Shown here one piece after another: positions 11,340 to 22,489 of a stretch of 64,000 nt of DNA. Origin of the DNA: Porphyra umbilicalis (taxonomy: Eukaryota > Rhodophyta > Bangiophyceae > Bangiales > Bangiaceae); assembly GCA_002049455.2 (NCBI GenBank), contig KV919008.1, positions 56,278 to 120,277 on the forward strand. Direction: 5' to 3'. Made by a program: the position numbers and the translations under genes. The notes beneath the pieces were generated by a model. It made no database searches, was not told the origin of the DNA, and worked only from the letters and a program-made list of their open reading frames with translations. The stretch's first letter is position 1. Each line of letters begins with the position of its first letter.

Positions 11340-12696
11340 CCCTGGACTTTAGTCTAGGGTGCTTTCTCACACCCACACGTCGAAAAAAAAGTCCTTTATT
11401 CTACTGCACGTTGCGGGAGTACTTAAAAAAACGTTTTAGGCGGTCCGTTTGGCTCCCTACGCCGTTGGAGGACGTTCCCCGGCGCTTTCTTGACTATGGG
11501 AACATGCGCTGGGGCTGTCCGCATCTATCTGTGAAGTTGCTAGAGGTGGCGACGTCTTCATCGCCCGTACGGTCCGCAGAAGCGGAATCGTGGTTAAAAA
11601 GATGCGTGAGGGCAGGTGCGGCGTTTACGGGGTCGTGGGGGCAGGTGGACGCGGCCACGAACGGCAATGATGACGCAATTCCGCGGTAGTTGGCCAGAAT
11701 CGGGCTCTGCGGGCCCTGTGGGAGACGGTGGTTTTGATTTTTCAAACAGGGGGTCGTGTCGGCGCTGAATGCGCTGCGGCCTGCGTGGTCGCGTCCCTTC
11801 CCGCAACACCCGCGCGCGGCGGGTGGGGGCGGCGGCCACCGCCGCTGGCGGTGTTGCCGCCGCTCCTGCCGCCGACGCGGCGGTGAGCAGTGGACGACCG
11901 TGCGCACGACGCGCGCCCGCACACGGCAGCGAGTGGCGCCCGCGGCCGCGGCGGCCGCGGCCGCGGCGGTGCCGGCGGCGGCGGCGGCGGCGGCGTGGCG
12001 CCCCTGCTATTTTCTCGCTCCACCCCGCCGCCCGCCCCCCCGTGCCATCGACGGCTTCTTTCCCCCATTCCCCCTCTGTGGCCCCACATACCCCCCCTCC
12101 CCATCCACCGCGTCGCCGCCGCGCACGTGCGCATCGCGGAGCTCGGCCTCGAGTCTGCGTTGCGGCAAGCGACGACTGCCCAGCCAGCGTCGGCCGGTGG
12201 TTGCTCGGATGGTGGCGTCCGTGCCTCGGTGGCAGCCGCCGCCCGCCACGGCGGTGGCGGCCGCTGCTGACCCTCCGGTGGGTGCGGCAGGAGCCCCTCG
12301 CGGAGATCACCTACCCCCCCTCGGACGAAGACAAAGCGCTGGTCGTCGAGGAGCGTGCGGGCGGCCGCTACCCACCAGTGGGCGGGTACCCCCCCGACGG
12401 CAGCAGCTGCCGCTCGTGCGGGCCGCGGTGGACGCCGCGGCGGCGGTGGGCGGAGCGCCCCCTACTCCAGCAAGCGGTGGTCACGTCGGCGACCGCCACC
12501 ACCGCCGCCATGGCCGCCTTCCTCGTCTCCTTTTTTCTGATCTCCCGCTCGTACGTGCGCTCCCAAGCGGCGCCTGTCGTGCAGGTGACGCTCACCCGGG
12601 AGGCGGTGCTCGACTTGCCTATGTATCTTTCGTCGTGTGAAAACAGTTCTATCGTTTTGCAAGTCCAGGGTGTTTTCGCGAACGCGCTTTCAGTTC
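11340..12696 (+). mobile_element. Dispersed ~1.35 kb repeat, copy 1
   Basis: This copy begins with an imperfect palindrome (CCCTGGACTTTAGTCTAGGG at 11340-11359). It ends with AAGTCCAGGG at 12661-12670, the exact reverse complement of its first ten bases, followed by a shared block running to 12695. A second copy at 55739-57097 has the same start, the same end and nearly the same spacing (1321 versus 1323 bp between start and AAGTCCAGGG). Right-hand blocks match at 32 of 35 bases. Weaker common anchors are GGGAGTACTT near 11415 and a TTTTCAA motif near 11735. The interior (11750-12530) is Ala/Gly/Arg-coding GC-rich sequence that differs between copies, so it is not called a gene. Family unknown; probably a non-autonomous DNA element. 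Confidence 0.6.
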
Positions 12697-13128
12697 TGGA
12701 GGGACAGAGAAACACCGAGGTGTATCTCAGCGCTACAAGATCCTTTGAGTGCCTAGTTTTTTTTCCTTGAGTAACCATGCCACGGAGACCAGTTCCGTTT
12801 AGTTCTCGTGGTTAAAAAAAGCCTAGAACAGCAGGGAAAACCCTTTCCTCATGCGCCTAAACGCATGGAATAGACCTTTAGTATGGCAGCCGCGGCCCCG
12901 CTCGGCGCCCCGCGTGCGCCGTCCACCGCCCCGCTGGTGCGCCGCGCGCTTCGTCGCGTCCGCCCCCGCCCGCCCGCGCCCGCCGGCCGCCGAGCCGCCG
13001 CCGCTCATGGCCGCGCCCGCGTTTCTGTGTCCCCCCCCCCCCCCCCCGGCGCCCTCGGCGGCCGGTGCGGCGGCCGGCGCGCGGGCCGACCGGCCCCCCG
13101 CCGCGCGTGCCGCCCGTCGCGGCCGACC
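12697..13128. other. 5' region of the following hypothetical gene
   Basis: No separate gene is seen. An in-frame upstream ATG at 12883 would extend the next protein by 82 low-complexity residues. The ATG at 13129 sits in a better context (GACCATGGCC), so this stretch is taken as leader and promoter. Confidence 0.35.
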
Positions 13129-13140
13129 ATGGCCGCCGAC

Positions 13141-13171
<31 letters not shown>

Positions 13172-13307
13172 GCCCGCCCGCCGGCGGCTTTCCGTCGGTG
13201 GTCGACCACGCGCCGCCGCCGCCGGGCGCGGCGGCGCTCACGCTCCACGACCTCCGCGCGTGGATGGTCGGCGCCTTTGCCAATGGCGGCCAAGTGGCGG
13301 CCGACCG

Positions 13308-13339
<32 letters not shown>

Positions 13340-13771
13340 GGGCGGCGCCACGGGCGGGGGCGGGCGCCTCCCACCCGGTCGCGCGCCACATCAACACCCT
13401 GCTGCCGGCCTTTGGCGGCGCGTCTGGGGTCGACGACGGCCGCTTGGTCGTCTTGGAGGAGTCCTACTACACGTGGCCCGACGGGTCGGTCGTGTCCGCC
13501 CCCCACCTCTTCCTCTTTACGGGGAGCCCCCCCCCCCCGGGGCGCCCGACGGCGCCACCCCCGTGGTGCTCACGCCGCTCGCCGCGCCGCTGCCCGCCGC
13601 CGACATGGTCGCCGCCAACGCGCCGGCGATTGCCGCCGCCGTCACCGCCGCCGCCGCCGCCGACGGGCCGGCGGTGCACCCGGCGTTTGTGGGCGTCCCC
13701 GCCGACGCGTGTCGCTACACGGCGGTGGACGATGGCGCCGGCGGCGCCGCCTTTTACCTCCGCCTCCGCGT

Positions 13772-13810
<39 letters not shown>

Positions 13811-14000
13811 CGGGCGTCCGTGGTTTGAACTCGAGGAGCGCCTCGGTGCGACGCGGTTGGAGGTGATGGAGCGCGTCGGGGGGGACGCGTGGTGGGGGGT
13901 ACCGACGGCGCCCGCGGGGCGTGTCGGCGCCGCCGGCTATGTGTATACGACGCCAGTGGTGTACGAGCGGTGCGTGGCGGGGGGGGAGGTGCCACCATAG
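13129..14000 (+). CDS. Hypothetical protein, frame broken in a poly-C run
   Basis: The frame opens at the ATG at 13129. It reads a Pro-rich start, then non-repetitive protein with LTLHDLRAWMVGAF near residue 38, HPVARHINTLLPAFGG, and LEESYYTWPDGSVVSAPHLF, up to a ten-C run at about 13529-13539. Past the run the sensible reading switches frame: DMVAANAPAIAA, HPAFVGVPADACRYT, FYLRLRV, a poly-Gly tract, FELEERLGATRLEVMERVG, and GYVYTTPVVYERC to the stop at 13998-14000. Both halves look like one globular protein of about 290 residues. I do not recognise the family. The break is either a homopolymer length error or a real frameshift. Confidence 0.5.
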
Positions 14001-15569
14001 TGGCGGGGGGGGGGGGGGCTAGACGCCAGCGGCCCCGTTGGCAGCGTGGGCGGTGCCGCCGGCGAGTGCTGCTGCGTGCGCGGCGCCGTCGACGGCGGGT
14101 GACCATGTGGGTGGTGGGGCCGCCGCCACCGCACCTGACGCGTCGGCCGCACGCGGCGTGTTACGTCGTGGGGCAGCGGCCGCACCCACCCCAACGGGGG
14201 CTGGTGCCACCAGCGGACGGAGCGTGGCGTGTGGATTCGGCGGTGAGTGGCTGCGATGCGCATGTGGCGCTCACCGCGCACACGCGCTGTAGTTGTCGTA
14301 AGTGTGGCGGGGCGCCCCTTGCTTTGCTGTCGGCCCCTCCCCTCCATTCTTTTCACCGTCCTTGTGCTTGTTCCCCTGCGTCTTGCTGCGTGTCACGCAC
14401 GAGGCCGCGCCGCTGCCGACTCACCCAGACGCGGCCAGCCATTCTGGCACAGTGGTCGCCTCCGGGGCTCTGTGGAGAGGGCGACATCACCCGCGTCTCG
14501 CGGCAGCGTTCAGTGGCGGGCACGGATTCCACACAGGACCATGCGGGGGCACTGGTGTTGCAACCAGACTCGGTTTGGGCTGCGGCAGTCTGACGACTTG
14601 CCATCCTGCTCGCACAATGTACCTCGCCCCCGAGCTCCACACCGTCCCGCACGCGGACCCACCACCGACTTTTTCCCACCCGCACCCACCGCCGTCGCCA
14701 CCATGACGTCGTATGCAGGCTTGGCGTTGTCCCAGTCGGAACCTGCGACGCCGACGCACTGCCTCCCCCTCGAGACCACCCGCGTGGACCGGCGGCGGTC
14801 CGTCGCGGCGAGGTGCCGACCCGCTGGCTCGAACGTCCGACGCGCGTGGAAGCAATCCCATCCGCAGTGGGTTGTGCTCCTCCGACTCGCCGCACGCCGC
14901 ACCCCGGCCTGGCCACAGAGATGACTCCGTGCGCACCTGGGGGCGGGTGGCAACGGGCTCGGGCTGAGAGTCGCAGCCGACCAGAGCTGGACGCTTCCCG
15001 GCCAGAAAGATGACGCGCTCGACAGCAGCCTTGCAGGTCACCTTTCTGTGCCTCCGAATTCGTCGGTTGAAACTCATTGGCCAGAGATGTCTCACGTGGC
15101 GAGCTCGGCGGGCTCACGATAGGACGAACAATTGACTGGACCAATTTATCGAACTCTAAGCCAATCGGACATCGCAGTCGGTCGTATTTACTGGTGCGTG
15201 TTATTATTCTGGCTGATGGGGATCGTATCTCCACCAGGCTTCCACTGGAGGAGTGAGCGTGCGCAGCGCTCATGTGCCTCCCCGTCTCGAGGGCCATGCC
15301 ATTGTCATTCGCTGCGGCTGCAGCCGCAGCCGCAGCTGGGACACGCTCTGATGTGACGTCGAGTGGCCGGCTGCAGGCGCTTGGGTCTTGCTGGCTGTTG
15401 CCGCATTGTGCCGTTGTCAGAGGCATCCAGCGTCTCCCTGGTCTGGCGCCTCGCCGCTGAGCGCCCCTTCTTGTTTCCTATCCCTCGTTGCTTTCTCCAC
15501 GCGACCTTCTTTGTACGAGGTACCGTGTGTGCGGCAACCCCCGCCGCGTTTTTCACTCGCGCCGTCGAG
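14001..15569. other. Intergenic; only weak open frames
   Basis: A 357-codon minus-strand frame (14353-15426) is Ser/Arg-rich and resembles nothing I know. It overlaps several equally long frames on the other strand, so I do not call it. The part from about 15380 should contain the acyl-CoA oxidase promoter and leader. Confidence 0.4.
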
Positions 15570-17909
15570 ATGGTGCCTGCGACGGAGCAGGCGCTCGGCC
15601 GCCCCCGCGGCATGCCGCCCGGCTGGACCCCCGCCGCCGCCGCGGCGGCTTGGTCGCAGGCGCACCCCCCCTCCTTTTCCCCCGCGGCGCTGGGTCACAC
15701 TCTCGACGGGGACGAGCACGAGCTCCGCGCGCGCCTCCGCGCCTTCCTCGTTGCGCGCCAGCCCCTCTTTGCGCCCGTCTACAACGCGCCCCTGTCGCGC
15801 TTTCGGGAGTTGGCACTGGAGCGCCTCGTCGCCATTTGCCGCGCCGGCGAAGGCGCCGCCGGGCCCACCACGGTCGGGGGCGACGGCCGCTTCCTCTCCG
15901 TCCGCGACTTTGCGGCCGGCCGCGCGTCGCGGGTGCTCGCCGCGCACGAAATTTCGGGGTTGGCGGACGGGAGTATGGCGACCAAGATGACCGTGCAGTT
16001 CAACCTCTTTGGCGGGACGGTCGCGCGGCTCGGCACCGCCACCCACCACGACGCGGGGGGGGCGCCGGGCGCGGGCGCCTTCCTCGACGCCATCGACAGC
16101 TGCCAGGAGGTTGGCTGCTTTGCGCTGACCGAGGCGGCTTATGGGAACAATGCCGTTGAGATGGAGACAACCGCCACGTTTGTCGGCGGGCCTGGTCGCC
16201 AGCCGGGGTGGGTCATCCACACCCCGCGGCCGGCGGCAGCCAAGCTGTGGATCACCAACGGCGCCTGCCACGCGGGCTGGGCAGTGGTGTTTGCGCAACT
16301 GGAGACGGGGGGGCGGCGGGAGGGCGTGCACGCGTTTCTGGTACGCATCCGGGACGAGGGCGGACGCGTCCTGCGGGGCGTGTCCATCGAGGATATGGGC
16401 GTCAAGATGGGTACGTTGGCCGGGGGCTGGTTGGGGGGCATTTCGGTGTGGGAAGGGGTCTTGTTGGTCGAGACTGTGCGTTCTGCTGCCTTGGCCGTAG
16501 TGGAGGTGGAAGGCGTGTGTTGTACGGTTGTTCAGCTTGTGGACTGACACGTGACGTTCCTGTTGCTTTGCTGATGTTGCTGGAGCTGCTCCTCTGCGTC
16601 TACGCGCTGGTGCATTGTACTGTGAGACACCGCAGGTAACAATGGCGTGGATAACGCGCGGTTGTCCTTTGACCATTTATGGGCACCACGGACGGCGCTG
16701 CTTGACCGCTTCTCTTCCGTCTCGCCCGAAGGGGTGTACAGTTCTCCTGTTCCCACCCCCCGCGCGCGCTTCCTGGCCGTGGCAGACCAGCTGCTGTCGG
16801 GTCGCTTGTGCATTGCGGCCATGCTCCTCGGCACCGCCAAGCTGGTCTTGACGCTCGCCACCACGTACGCGACGACACGACTGGCTGTCGGCCCGACCGG
16901 CGCGTCGGACACGCCCCTCCTCTCGTACCAGCTGCAGCAGCGCGCGCTGTCGCCGCTGGTCGCTCGCGTCTACGCGGCCAATTGTATGAACAACTTTGTC
17001 AAGCGGCGATACAGCGCGGCGCTGCTGGCCGGCGGCGCGGGACTCTCCTGGTCCGCTGTTGTCGCCCTGTGCTGCGCCGTCAAGCCGTACACTGTGGAAA
17101 TTGCGGCCGAAGCGATCTCTGTTTGTCGGGAACGCGTGGGCGGCGCCGGATTCCTCGCGGCCAACCGGTTTGGAGACGCTGTCGGCTTTGCGCACGCGGG
17201 CATGACCGCCGAGGGCGACAACAAGGTGCTGCTGGCCAAGTGCGCGGGCGTGGTCATTGAGTTGATGGCCAAGAACCAGGCGGGGCGTCTGTACGAGGGC
17301 AGCGGCGCTGCCTGGTCGGGCGCCCGCTCCGGCAATGGCCGCCGCGCCCAGCCTCCAGTGGGGGCTCCCCTGCCGGCCGGAGACGTGGCCTCCGCCGCGT
17401 ACCAGGCGGCGGCCTTTGCGGCGCGGGAGCGCCACCTCTTCGCCGCCGCCTCGGCCGCCGTCACGGCCGCCGCACGCTCCCGCCCCGCCCTGTACGCAAC
17501 ACTCATGCACACGCACGCGCTGGTGCTGCAGCGGGCGGCGTCGGCGCTCGCCGAGCGCCTGTCACTCACCGCCATGGCGGCGGCAGAGGCGGCGGCCACG
17601 TCGCCCGCCGACGCGGCCGCCTGGGCGGCTGTGCGCAGCCTCTACGCCCTCGACGCGATGGCGCGCGATGCAGCGGGCTTCCTGGCCGCGGGCCTCCCCG
17701 CGCAGTCGGTGGTGCGCCTGGACGCGGCCATTGACCGCGTCGTGCGGGGGGACGGGCGGCACGCGGGCGTCGGCCCGCAGCTGGCCTCGTATGTGGAGGC
17801 GTTTGGGGTTGGGGAGCTGACAATGGCGCCGATTGGGGGGGACTGGCTGGCCTTTTCCGCGGCGGGCACGGACGGGGAGCTGCCCAAGGGGGGCATTGCC
17901 CGCCTGTAG
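15570..17909 (+). CDS. Acyl-CoA oxidase, peroxisomal type, two exons
   Basis: Joining 15570-16410 to 16636-17909 gives 704 residues. The intron starts GTACG and ends CGCAG, and the splice restores [16 protein letters not shown], a conserved acyl-CoA dehydrogenase/oxidase stretch. Visible motifs are the flavin/substrate region [20 protein letters not shown] (about residues 180-200), then WVIHTP and KLWITNGA, then [26 protein letters not shown] follows, whose Glu (about residue 473) is the expected catalytic base. The protein ends in Ala-Arg-Leu, a known plant-type PTS1 peroxisomal signal variant. The enzyme oxidises acyl-CoA to trans-2-enoyl-CoA and passes electrons to oxygen, making hydrogen peroxide, the first step of peroxisomal beta-oxidation. 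The usual His of the TELGHGSN motif is Tyr here. The chosen ATG gives a short N-terminal extension; an upstream in-frame start at 15363 is possible. Confidence 0.93.
16411..16635 (+). other. Intron of the acyl-CoA oxidase gene
   Basis: This is a 225-bp GT-AG intron (GTACGTTGG ... CACCGCAG), phase 1 within a Gly codon. Removing it joins two frames that both encode conserved oxidase sequence, which is strong evidence for splicing. Confidence 0.9.
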
Positions 17910-18646
17910 CGGGACGAGGGGAGGGGAGGACGACCCGTGCGTCCCGCCAGCGCACGGAGGGGGGAGGTGGGCGGTCTTTAGCCATCACGCTGCGCGTGGA
18001 GTAGTCGCCCGTCTGCAGCTGTACCGCAAGCGCAAGTGCTGCAGGCGCAGCCTGTTTTTCCGTTGTACTGTGTGTCTTCTTGTCGGGTCCCACGGCCAGC
18101 GTCGTTCCTTGCTTGACATTCCCGTTTCGAACTGGCCTGACGGTCAGCGAGGTGCCCCGCGCCGCCCCGTTTCGTGCGGCGGCGGCGTGGGATCCGTCTC
18201 CATTGTTCCAGACAGGGACGACGGGCGCGGGGTGGCCCCGCGTCCGCAACGGGTACCCGCGCCTGCAACGGGGACGGTGGCGCCCCGTCCCGCCGCGCGC
18301 CCCGAATCGTTGACCACCGCCGCCGCGTCTCGTCGGCGGCCCGTGCTCGCGCAGACGGCGCGGCTGGGAGAGCCTTAAATTGGCCGTGTGCCCCTAAAAT
18401 CGTTGGCACGCACCGGCGGGGCCGGCCGCGTGGCCACTGCGGCCGACGTCGACGCCCGACACTCGGATCCACGGTCCGCCCACCCGTGGCGCTGCCGCTG
18501 CCGTGCGCGGCGGGCGCGGTCGGCCCCGCGGCGGCCGCTCTCCCCGCCGCCTCCCCCCTCACCCCCGCCGCCTCCTCCCTCACCCCCGCTGCCACCGCCT
18601 CCTCCCCGAGCTCGACCCTCGCATTGTGCCGTCCTCTCGATCGACC
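17910..18646. other. Intergenic between oxidase and hydrolase genes
   Basis: No gene is recognised. It holds the 3' region of the oxidase gene and the C-rich upstream region of the hydrolase gene. Confidence 0.4.
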
Positions 18647-20177
18647 ATGTTGTCCTTGCGCGCCTTGACGCGCCTCGTCGCCGCCGGCGGCGCCCCCCCC
18701 CCCCCCGCTCCGCCGCCCGCGCCGCCGCGTCGGCGGCGGCGGCGGCAGCGTCGGCGTCGACGGCGGCGGCGGCGGCGGCGCCCCCCCCCCCACCCCGCTC
18801 CGTCCCCCTCGACTATACGCACATCCCCCCCAAGACCCCCCCCCCGGCCCCCCCTGCCGCCCGTCGTCCTGCTCCACGGCCTCCTCGGCTCCGCGTCCAC
18901 CTACCGGTCGCTGGTGAAGCGGCGCGACTTTGCGCCGACGCGCTCCGTCGTGGCGGTGGACCTCCGCAACCACGGGGGGAGCCCCCACGTCATGGGGCCG
19001 ATGGGGTGGGACGTCCTGGGGGGGACGTCCTCCGCCTGATGGACGACCTCGGCGTGCCGTCGGCGGCGGTCGTCGGGCACTCGCTGGGGGGCAAGGTACG
19101 GTCGGGGGGGGGGGGGGGGGCGGGGGGGGGGGGGCTGCCGCTACCGCGCGCCTAGAACCGTGGCGCGGCACGCGGATCTGTGTGTGGTGAGGTGGGGCGG
19201 CTCGCTGCCACGGCGGGAGGGGGGGGGGGGGGGGGGCGCGACGGCCGCGGGCGGCAGCCACGGCCGCGGCGGAGCGGAGGTGGCCCGACTGACGCTTTGC
19301 TTCACCCGTCGGTGGTGCCGTCAGGATTGCGTTTGTTACTGCTACCGCGTTGGTCTGCTTGTGCGGCGCACTCCTCTCTGGTTTCCCTCGCGCCGCGTGT
19401 CTCTCGCCCCCTCGTCTGCCTGCGCTGCCTCTACCCGCTGGCCGTGCGCCCCCCCCCCCCTCGGTCGGCCCAGGTGGCGATGCACATGGCCCTCACCGCC
19501 CCCGCCCGCGTTGCCGCCCTCACGGTCGTGGATATTGCGCCGCGGGCGTACCCCCCCCCCCCCCCTCCCCCCCGCCCCCCCCCCTGCCAATGCCGACGGC
19601 AGCGGCGGCGCCCCCACCCCCCCCCCGCCATTAGCAACCCCTTTGCCATCATTGACGTGCTCGCGTCCGTCCCGCTTGACGCGCCCACCTCCCGCGCCGC
19701 CGTCGACGCGCGCCTCGCGGCGGCGGGCGTGTCGTCGGAGCGCACCCGCGCGTTTGTGCTCACCAACCTCCGGCCCGACGCGGGGCGGGCGGGGTGCTAC
19801 CACTGGCGCGTCAACTTGGCGGCGCTCGCCGCCGCGCGGGAGGAGCTGTCGGGGTGGGCATGGCCGCCGGCGGCGGCAGCGGCAGTGGCGGGCGCCGCCG
19901 ACGGAGGGGCGGCGGCTGTGCGTGGGGGCGCCGCACCCCGGCCCCCCGCGCACGCCGTGTACCGCGGGCCGGCGGTGTGGGTGCGCGGCGCCGACAGTGG
20001 GTATGTGGACTGGGCGCGGGATGGGGGGGCGATTACGCGCGCGTTCCCGCGCGCGACCGAGGTGGTCGTGCCGGGTGGGCACTGGCTGCAGGCGGACTCG
20101 CCGGGGGAGTTTTGTGCGGCGTTGAATGCGTTTTTGGGGGAGGGGGGGGGGGGGGGGGGGGCGCTGCCGGCGGCTAG
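18647..20177 (+). CDS. Alpha/beta hydrolase, ABHD11/YbfF-like, with transit peptide
   Basis: The ATG at 18647 opens MLSLRALTRLVAAGG, a typical Arg/Ser/Ala organelle-targeting start, probably mitochondrial or plastid. Past poly-C tracts the hydrolase core follows: VVLLHGLLGSASTYRSLV, VVAVDLRNHGGSPH, then the nucleophile elbow GHSLGGK ending exon 1 at 19095. Exon 2 starts at 19474 with VAMHMALTAPARVAALTVVDIAP, then ISNPFAIIDVLASV. The expected catalytic His is in VVVPGGHWLQADSP near 20075. ABHD11-type enzymes are serine esterases of organelles; the substrate is not known here. At least three frame changes are needed in exon 1 (the C run near 18690-18705, C runs near 18830-18860, the G7 run at 19018-19024) and perhaps two more in C runs near 19555-19625. 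The stop is uncertain: after the G run at about 20143-20160 one frame closes at 20177. Confidence 0.75.
19096..19473 (+). other. Intron of the alpha/beta hydrolase gene
   Basis: This is a 378-bp GT-AG intron (GTACGGTCGG ... GGCCCAG), phase 0, between GHSLGGK and VAMHMAL. It contains several G runs of 8-14 bases. Confidence 0.82.
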
Positions 20178-20270
20178 GCGACAGGATGGGGGGGGGGGGG
20201 GGGGGGTGCGCGGGACGGCGGGGAGTCGGGCCGTCGGGCATCGGGATATGCGCGCGACGGGAAGTGGACG

Positions 20271-20341
20271 CCCGTGCCGCCGCGGTCGCCCGTGCCGCCG
20301 CGGTCGCCCGTGCCGCCGCGGTCGCCCGTGCCGCCGCAGTT
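20271..20341 (+). repeat. 18-bp tandem repeat, four units
   Basis: The unit is CCCGTGCCGCCGCGGTCG, repeated four times with one change in the last copy. It lies between the convergent hydrolase and MDR genes, so it is probably outside any coding sequence. Confidence 0.85.
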
Positions 20342-20577
20342 GCGGCTGTCTGGGCGGGCAGCGAGGGGGGGGGCGTCGGCAAGGCGGCGCTGGGCGGCCG
20401 CTCCGCACCGCGCGGCGCTCGAGTTGGGTCCCGTCCGCACGGCCTCCCTCGGCAGCCACACCCATCGACCCGGGCCAGTGTACCAACACAGCGCAACGGT
20501 GCGCTCGTTCGATGCCGACACCCCACCTCTGCCCTCTTCCTGCATCCCGCAACGGTCCCCACACCCCGGCGTGGTGT

Positions 20578-21671
20578 TCACTCCCCCTCGGGCACCACCC
20601 GCACGACAATCTTGCCGACCGCGTGGCCGCCCATGAGCTTTTCAAACGCGGCCGTGGCCGCGCCGAGCCCCTCGTGCACGCTGTCGATCAGCGGCTTGAT
20701 TTTGCCCTCGGTCATCCACGTGGCCACCTCGGCCAACTCACGCCCGTTGCTCTCGAGCAGCAGGGAGCTCCAGTGCACCCCCGCCAGCGCCGCCCGGACG
20801 TTGACGGGCGCGCACATGGCCCACAGCGCGAGGCGCAGGTAGATGGGCAGCCCCGCGGGCGCCCATGACCCCATCTGGCCGGGCTGAAAGGGGCCCGCAA
20901 TCCCCACCACGGCCCCGCCGCGCACAACCCCCGGCAACAAACCCGGGATGTCGCCGACCAAGTCGAGCGCCGCCGCCACGCGGCGGTCGCCCCCCAGCGC
21001 GTGCCCGACGGTCGTCGTCTTGTAGTCGACCGTCTCGTCGGCGCCGAGGGAGGTGGCAACGTCCGCCTTGGCCGCCGACACGGTCGTCACCAGCCGCGGC
21101 ACCCCAAACACGCGCTTGGCCAGCTGCAGCGCAAACGAGCCGGTGCCGCCGGCGCCACTCGACACGAGGAGCGACGGCAGCGCCTTGGTCGGCCCCTCCC
21201 CCACCTCATCGGCGAGCCGCCGCAAGCATTGGAGGACGGTGAGGGCGGCCAGCGGCGTCGCCGCCGCGTCGACAAACGACACGCCGTCGGGGATGACGGA
21301 GAGGAGGGACTCGGGGGCGGCCACCCGCTCCGCGAGCGCTCCGCCTTCGAGGCACCCAAACACGCGCGTGCCGACCGGGAAGGCGGGCGAAGCACCAGGC
21401 GCAGACGACGTGGCCGTCACCACTCCGGCCACGTCCTTGCCGGGGATGAGCGGCGCGTCGGCCGACGGCCCAGCAAAGAAGGGCGACAGGGCACCAGAGA
21501 TGGTTTTGTAATCAACGGGGTTGAGGGCGGCCGCGTGCACGCGGATGATGACGGTGGGGGGGGGGGGGGGGCGCCCGCTTCCGCGACGGGCAGCGTGGGA
21601 GGGGGGGCGTCCGCGGTGAGCGACAGCACCTCTGGGGCGGCGCCATGCGCCGTGTAGGAGACCGCCTGCAT
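20578..21671 (-). CDS. MDR-family NAD(P)-dependent oxidoreductase (quinone oxidoreductase-like), copy 1
   Basis: The protein begins at the ATG at 21671 (MQAVSYTAHGAAPEVLSL) and ends at 20578, about 364 residues. After a poly-Pro stretch encoded by a long C run (21553-21570 on the plus strand) the frame shifts and continues with IIRVHAAALNPVDYKTISG, PGKDVAGVVTATS, FPVGTRVFG, DAAATPLAALTVLQCLRR, the cofactor loop SSGAGGTGSFALQLAKRV, and DETVDYKTT. It ends KIVVRVVPEGE. This is the zinc-independent quinone oxidoreductase/alkenal reductase branch of the medium-chain dehydrogenases. The exact substrate cannot be told. A paralogue lies at 57469-58570, and broken copies of its 3' end lie at 22490-22775 and 52775-52858. 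The frame break falls in the same poly-Pro linker in both paralogues. Confidence 0.85.
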
Positions 21672-22489
21672 GGCGAGAGGGGGGGGGGAGGGACGAGTCA
21701 GAGCACACTACACAGAGGGGTCCACGACGCCGAGGAGCAAACGCGGGTGTGGTCGACGGAGCAGATGGTTAAGGGCACCGGGCGGGCGCGGTGGGAGAGA
21801 GCGGCGTGCAGCGGCTGCCGCATCGACCGCCAGGTCGCACGTTCCAGATGTCTTTCCAGACGAGCCGCAGACACAGCCTTGGCGATCCCCCCCAGGCAGC
21901 TGCAGGGGTGGGCGTCCCACAGTGTCTCTCTGGCAGGCTGCTCGAGCAACTACAGCACGTGCGGTCACGAGACCACCTATTCACGTGGAACAGTCGCGGG
22001 TCAGTACTGTACGCACAGAACGAACGAAAAATCCTCCACGATATGAGATCTTTCCGTTAGCGTCGACTGGATCAAGTTCGCGGCGAATCTCGCGGACCGC
22101 CTGCACGCCTGCCGCGACTTGGCTGCCGCCGGACGGCCAGGGAGCGAGCGCCGACGGCCATGTACGGCCCGGGTGCACACCGGTGTGGGACCAGCGCGAT
22201 AACAACAGCGCGCGTGTTCATGAAACTGTCGGCCATACGCACGTGCATTACTGGCGAGGCCGCCGGGCCGCGGTGCCGCGGTCTTGACAACGACCGCCAG
22301 CGCTACAGGAGCGTGCCGCACCCAGGTGTGAAGTCGACACTCCGGACGTTGCGCTTCTCCGCTGTGCAAGGTGTCGTAGGCGAGGTCGCCCTTTCCGGAG
22401 CCATCCCGAGGGGTCCGCACGTTTTTTGCGGAGCGATTTTTCAAGAAAAGCGCGTTTGCGTGTGAACACGCGATAAGCACCACGGCGCG
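21672..22489. other. Upstream region of MDR copy 1, no gene recognised
   Basis: Several short overlapping frames exist on both strands and none is convincing. The part next to 21672 should hold the MDR promoter. Confidence 0.4.

Noticed and set aside
11756-12770. Genes inside the ~1.35 kb repeat copy 1
   Set aside because: Frames are Ala/Arg/Pro-rich on both strands and have no counterpart in copy 2.
14353-15426. 357-codon minus-strand frame
   Set aside because: Ser/Arg-rich, overlaps several unrelated frames, no motif.
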